A stretch of 64,000 nucleotides of DNA from CAZBDV01 sp964490765 (GTDB taxonomy: Bacteria > Cloacimonadota > Cloacimonadia > Cloacimonadales > JAJBBL01), in NCBI GenBank assembly GCA_964490765.1, contig CAZBDV010000007.1:44231-108230 (forward strand). Reading direction: 5' to 3'. Position 1 is the stretch's first letter. Every line of letters starts with the position of its first letter. A program made the position numbers and the translations under genes. The notes beneath the pieces were generated by a model. The model searched no databases. It was not told where the DNA came from and saw only the letters and a list, made by a program, of their open reading frames with translations. Below, in pieces: positions 62,426 to 64,000 of the stretch.

Positions 62426-64000
62426 CTATTTAATGAAGGTACACCTTCCTGTGGCAACGGTTTCCCCGTCGAGTTGGAGTTTGTAGAGATAGAAACCCGT
62501 GCTGACTACTCTACCCTGTTCATCAGTCCCATCCCAGAAAGCTTCATATTCTCCAGGTGAGGCAAAGGCATTGAATACCTTTCTAACGAACTGCCCTTTC
62601 AGATTATAGATAGTCAAATCTACCTGTGCAGGTTCCGGCAATTCGAAACTGATAGTAGTCCCCATCCCTTTTCTGCCACCCCCTCTTACGCTTCTCAAAC
62701 CGGTAGCCGGGTTGGGAAAATTATGCAGCTTATAATCATCTTTCGTTACTTGATAGACATTTTCTTCGGGGGTATCGATATTCAGGAAGGGGTTCCATTC
62801 ATAAGCACCGATATCGATACTGTTGCCAAAGATACGGGGATTACCTGCGAGGTCATACTCGGGGAAGGCGAAATCATCGATATCGAGTGTGCCGGCATTA
62901 ATTGCCGGTGAAGATTCCGACAGCATATAGGGATAGAGAGAATCGAGCTCTCCCATCCAGAGTGGGTCGGTATCGATATTACCCTCCCCCCAGTTCACTA
63001 TGTTCAGGTCTGAGAGGTTATGTATCCCATCCAGCCCGTTCTCGATCAGAGAGTGTTCGACCGAGAGGATATTGGGATAATATGTATAATAAGGATGCGG
63101 ATCGGCTATAACAATCTGATGGGGGGTATTACCATAGATGATCGAGTTGTAGATCTCCAGTATGCTGGACCACTTCAAACTTACTGCTCCAATATTAGGT
63201 CCAGCAACGACAGTGTTGTTGCCGATAGTGCAGTTTATCATCCTGACATAAGCATCCGTTATCTGAACTGCACTGCCCCGAACAGTCAGCAACCATTCCG
63301 GATCTGTATTATCCATTATGCAATCGGTGATTTCCCAATTGGCTAGAACACAGACGAATCCTTCAGGGGGATATCCAGATAAGGCAGGCCCGGTAACAGC
63401 GAGTCCACCACCACAATTTAATGTACTATAGTAATCTTCGGGTACACTTTTTAATATTCTGACGTTTTCTGCATAGAACCGGAATTTATCTAACCCCAGG
63501 CCGGTCCCGATCGACATCGCTCTAAAGCCTCTACTGTTAACAATAGCCAGATCTTGAATGTATATCTTATCTCCGTAGTGACAGCTTACAGCGCTATGTC
63601 CGCGAGAATGCGGTTCGATAATATCGATATTCTTCAGTACAAAGTCGGATGCAAAATACATAAATAGAGATGTACGTATGGTCTGAAATTGCTGTGCGCC
63701 GCCGTTAATGAGCGTGAAGTTCTCCAGGCGGAAATTTCTGACAAAATCGGGTATATTATCAGGGTAGTAATCGAATGAAGTGACTGCTGAGAAGTGCCAG
63801 CTTTCGTGTTCGGCATCGAGGATGGTCGATTCTTTATCTACTCCGATGATATTGACATTATCACGGATATGAACCGGGAAGAACTGGCCGTTCAGAGAGG
63901 AGGAATAGATCCCTTCGGCAACGTGAACAGTGCGGGGATTATCAGGATTGGAGGCGATATGAATCATAGCGTGGACGAAGGTTTTAAGAGGTTCTTCGGG
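62426..64000 (-). CDS. Secreted right-handed beta-helix protein with T9SS tail, 5' truncated by window edge
   Basis: The frame runs off the right end: eleven codons (PEEPLKTFVHA) precede the first ATG at 63967 and belong to the same protein, reading as the common entry to a beta-helix (KTFVHAMIHIASNPDN, then TVHVAEGIYS). About 330 residues of parallel beta-helix follow (DNVNIIGVDKESTILDA, NFTLINGGAQQF, NCTIGNNTVV, YNSIIYGNTP), ending with SPAINAGT and PRIFGNSIDIGAYEWNP as in pectate-lyase-like or choice-of-anchor proteins. The tail NFPNPATGLRSVRGGGRKG, TTISFELPE, LTIYNLKGQFV and GFYLYKLQ is type A with an insert. It could bind or cut polysaccharide; no catalytic motif is visible. Confidence 0.85.
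   Translation of the reverse strand, partial: PEEPLKTFVHAMIHIASNPDNPRTVHVAEGIYSSSLNGQFFPVHIRDNVNIIGVDKESTILDAEHESWHFSAVTSFDYYPDNIPDFVRNFRLENFTLINGGAQQFQTIRTSLFMYFASDFVLKNIDIIEPHSRGHSAVSCHYGDKIYIQDLAIVNSRGFRAMSIGTGLGLDKFRFYAENVRILKSVPEDYYSTLNCGGGLAVTGPALSGYPPEGFVCVLANWEITDCIMDNTDPEWLLTVRGSAVQITDAYVRMINCTIGNNTVVAGPNIGAVSLKWSSILEIYNSIIYGNTPHQIVIADPHPYYTYYPNILSVEHSLIENGLDGIHNLSDLNIVNWGEGNIDTDPLWMGELDSLYPYMLSESSPAINAGTLDIDDFAFPEYDLAGNPRIFGNSIDIGAYEWNPFLNIDTPEENVYQVTKDDYKLHNFPNPATGLRSVRGGGRKGMGTTISFELPEPAQVDLTIYNLKGQFVRKVFNAFASPGEYEAFWDGTDEQGRVVSTGFYLYKLQLDGETVATGRCTFIK

Noticed and set aside
1..64000. CRISPR arrays, insertion sequences, integrases or phage genes
   Set aside because: None seen on either strand; the tandem C25 genes are the only large repeats.

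Overview
The window looks like chromosome of an anaerobic, Gram-negative-type bacterium of the FCB group. My best guess is a Candidatus Cloacimonadota-like organism; this is inference from gene content, not a database match. The reasons are: a trimeric-type [FeFe] hydrogenase with maturases; sedoheptulose-7-phosphate isomerase (GmhA) and a Bacteroidetes-like serine palmitoyltransferase; very large secreted C25 (gingipain-family) proteins ending in a type IX secretion (T9SS) type A sorting tail; and strong AGGAGG-type ribosome binding sites with frequent GTG starts. I see no transposase, phage gene, CRISPR array or rRNA.

Layout. 1-5321: hydrogenase subunit HydB/NuoF (cut by the left edge), catalytic HydA, then maturases HydG and HydF; HydE is not here. 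5498-7448: an ECF sigma factor, a one-helix membrane protein and a double-PDZ exported protein, probably an envelope-response operon. 7458-10055 (minus): TPR protein, DusB, and a SpoU/TrmH RNA methyltransferase. 10203-12178: isochorismatase-family hydrolase, then MEMO-like and AMMECR1 proteins. 12237-12490: tRNA-Gly, tRNA-Cys, tRNA-Leu, closed by a bidirectional terminator. 12526-17715 (minus): an EndoIII/MagIII-like glycosylase, GmhA, an 1141-residue exported beta-barrel-like protein and a PspC protein. 17864-21644: an exported cyclophilin, a permease plus substrate-binding lipoprotein without an ATPase, and ornithine aminotransferase. 21989-26798: a 35-residue membrane peptide, SurE, Pcm, a small-multidrug-export-family protein, a serine palmitoyltransferase-like enzyme and a beta-propeller lipoprotein.

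27181-43790 holds three tandem paralogues of about 1800 residues each (C25 domain, a long series of beta domains, T9SS tail). 44253-49883 is a fourth giant secreted protein carrying an endonuclease I domain but no recognisable tail. 50144-55506 is a pyrimidine operon, pyrB-pyrC-pyrK-pyrD-pyrR-pyrF. Then come an orphan fused two-domain ABC permease, a ZIP transporter, Hsp33, tRNA-Asp and two minus-strand secreted proteins with sorting tails, the last cut by the right edge.

The most interesting signal is the pyrB leader (about 50012-50143). It has a hairpin with the exact architecture of a PyrR binding loop (hexaloop CTGTGA), whose 3' side covers the strong Shine-Dalgarno (SD) of a six-codon leader ORF. 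The stop codon of that ORF lies inside a 10-base element perfectly complementary to the pyrB SD. Since the operon encodes PyrR, this suggests a two-step translational switch. Other points: an aromatic residue at the expected catalytic His position in all three C25 paralogues, a family of T-tract-free GGAGT-topped intergenic hairpins, and related GA-rich in-frame inserts in two sorting tails.
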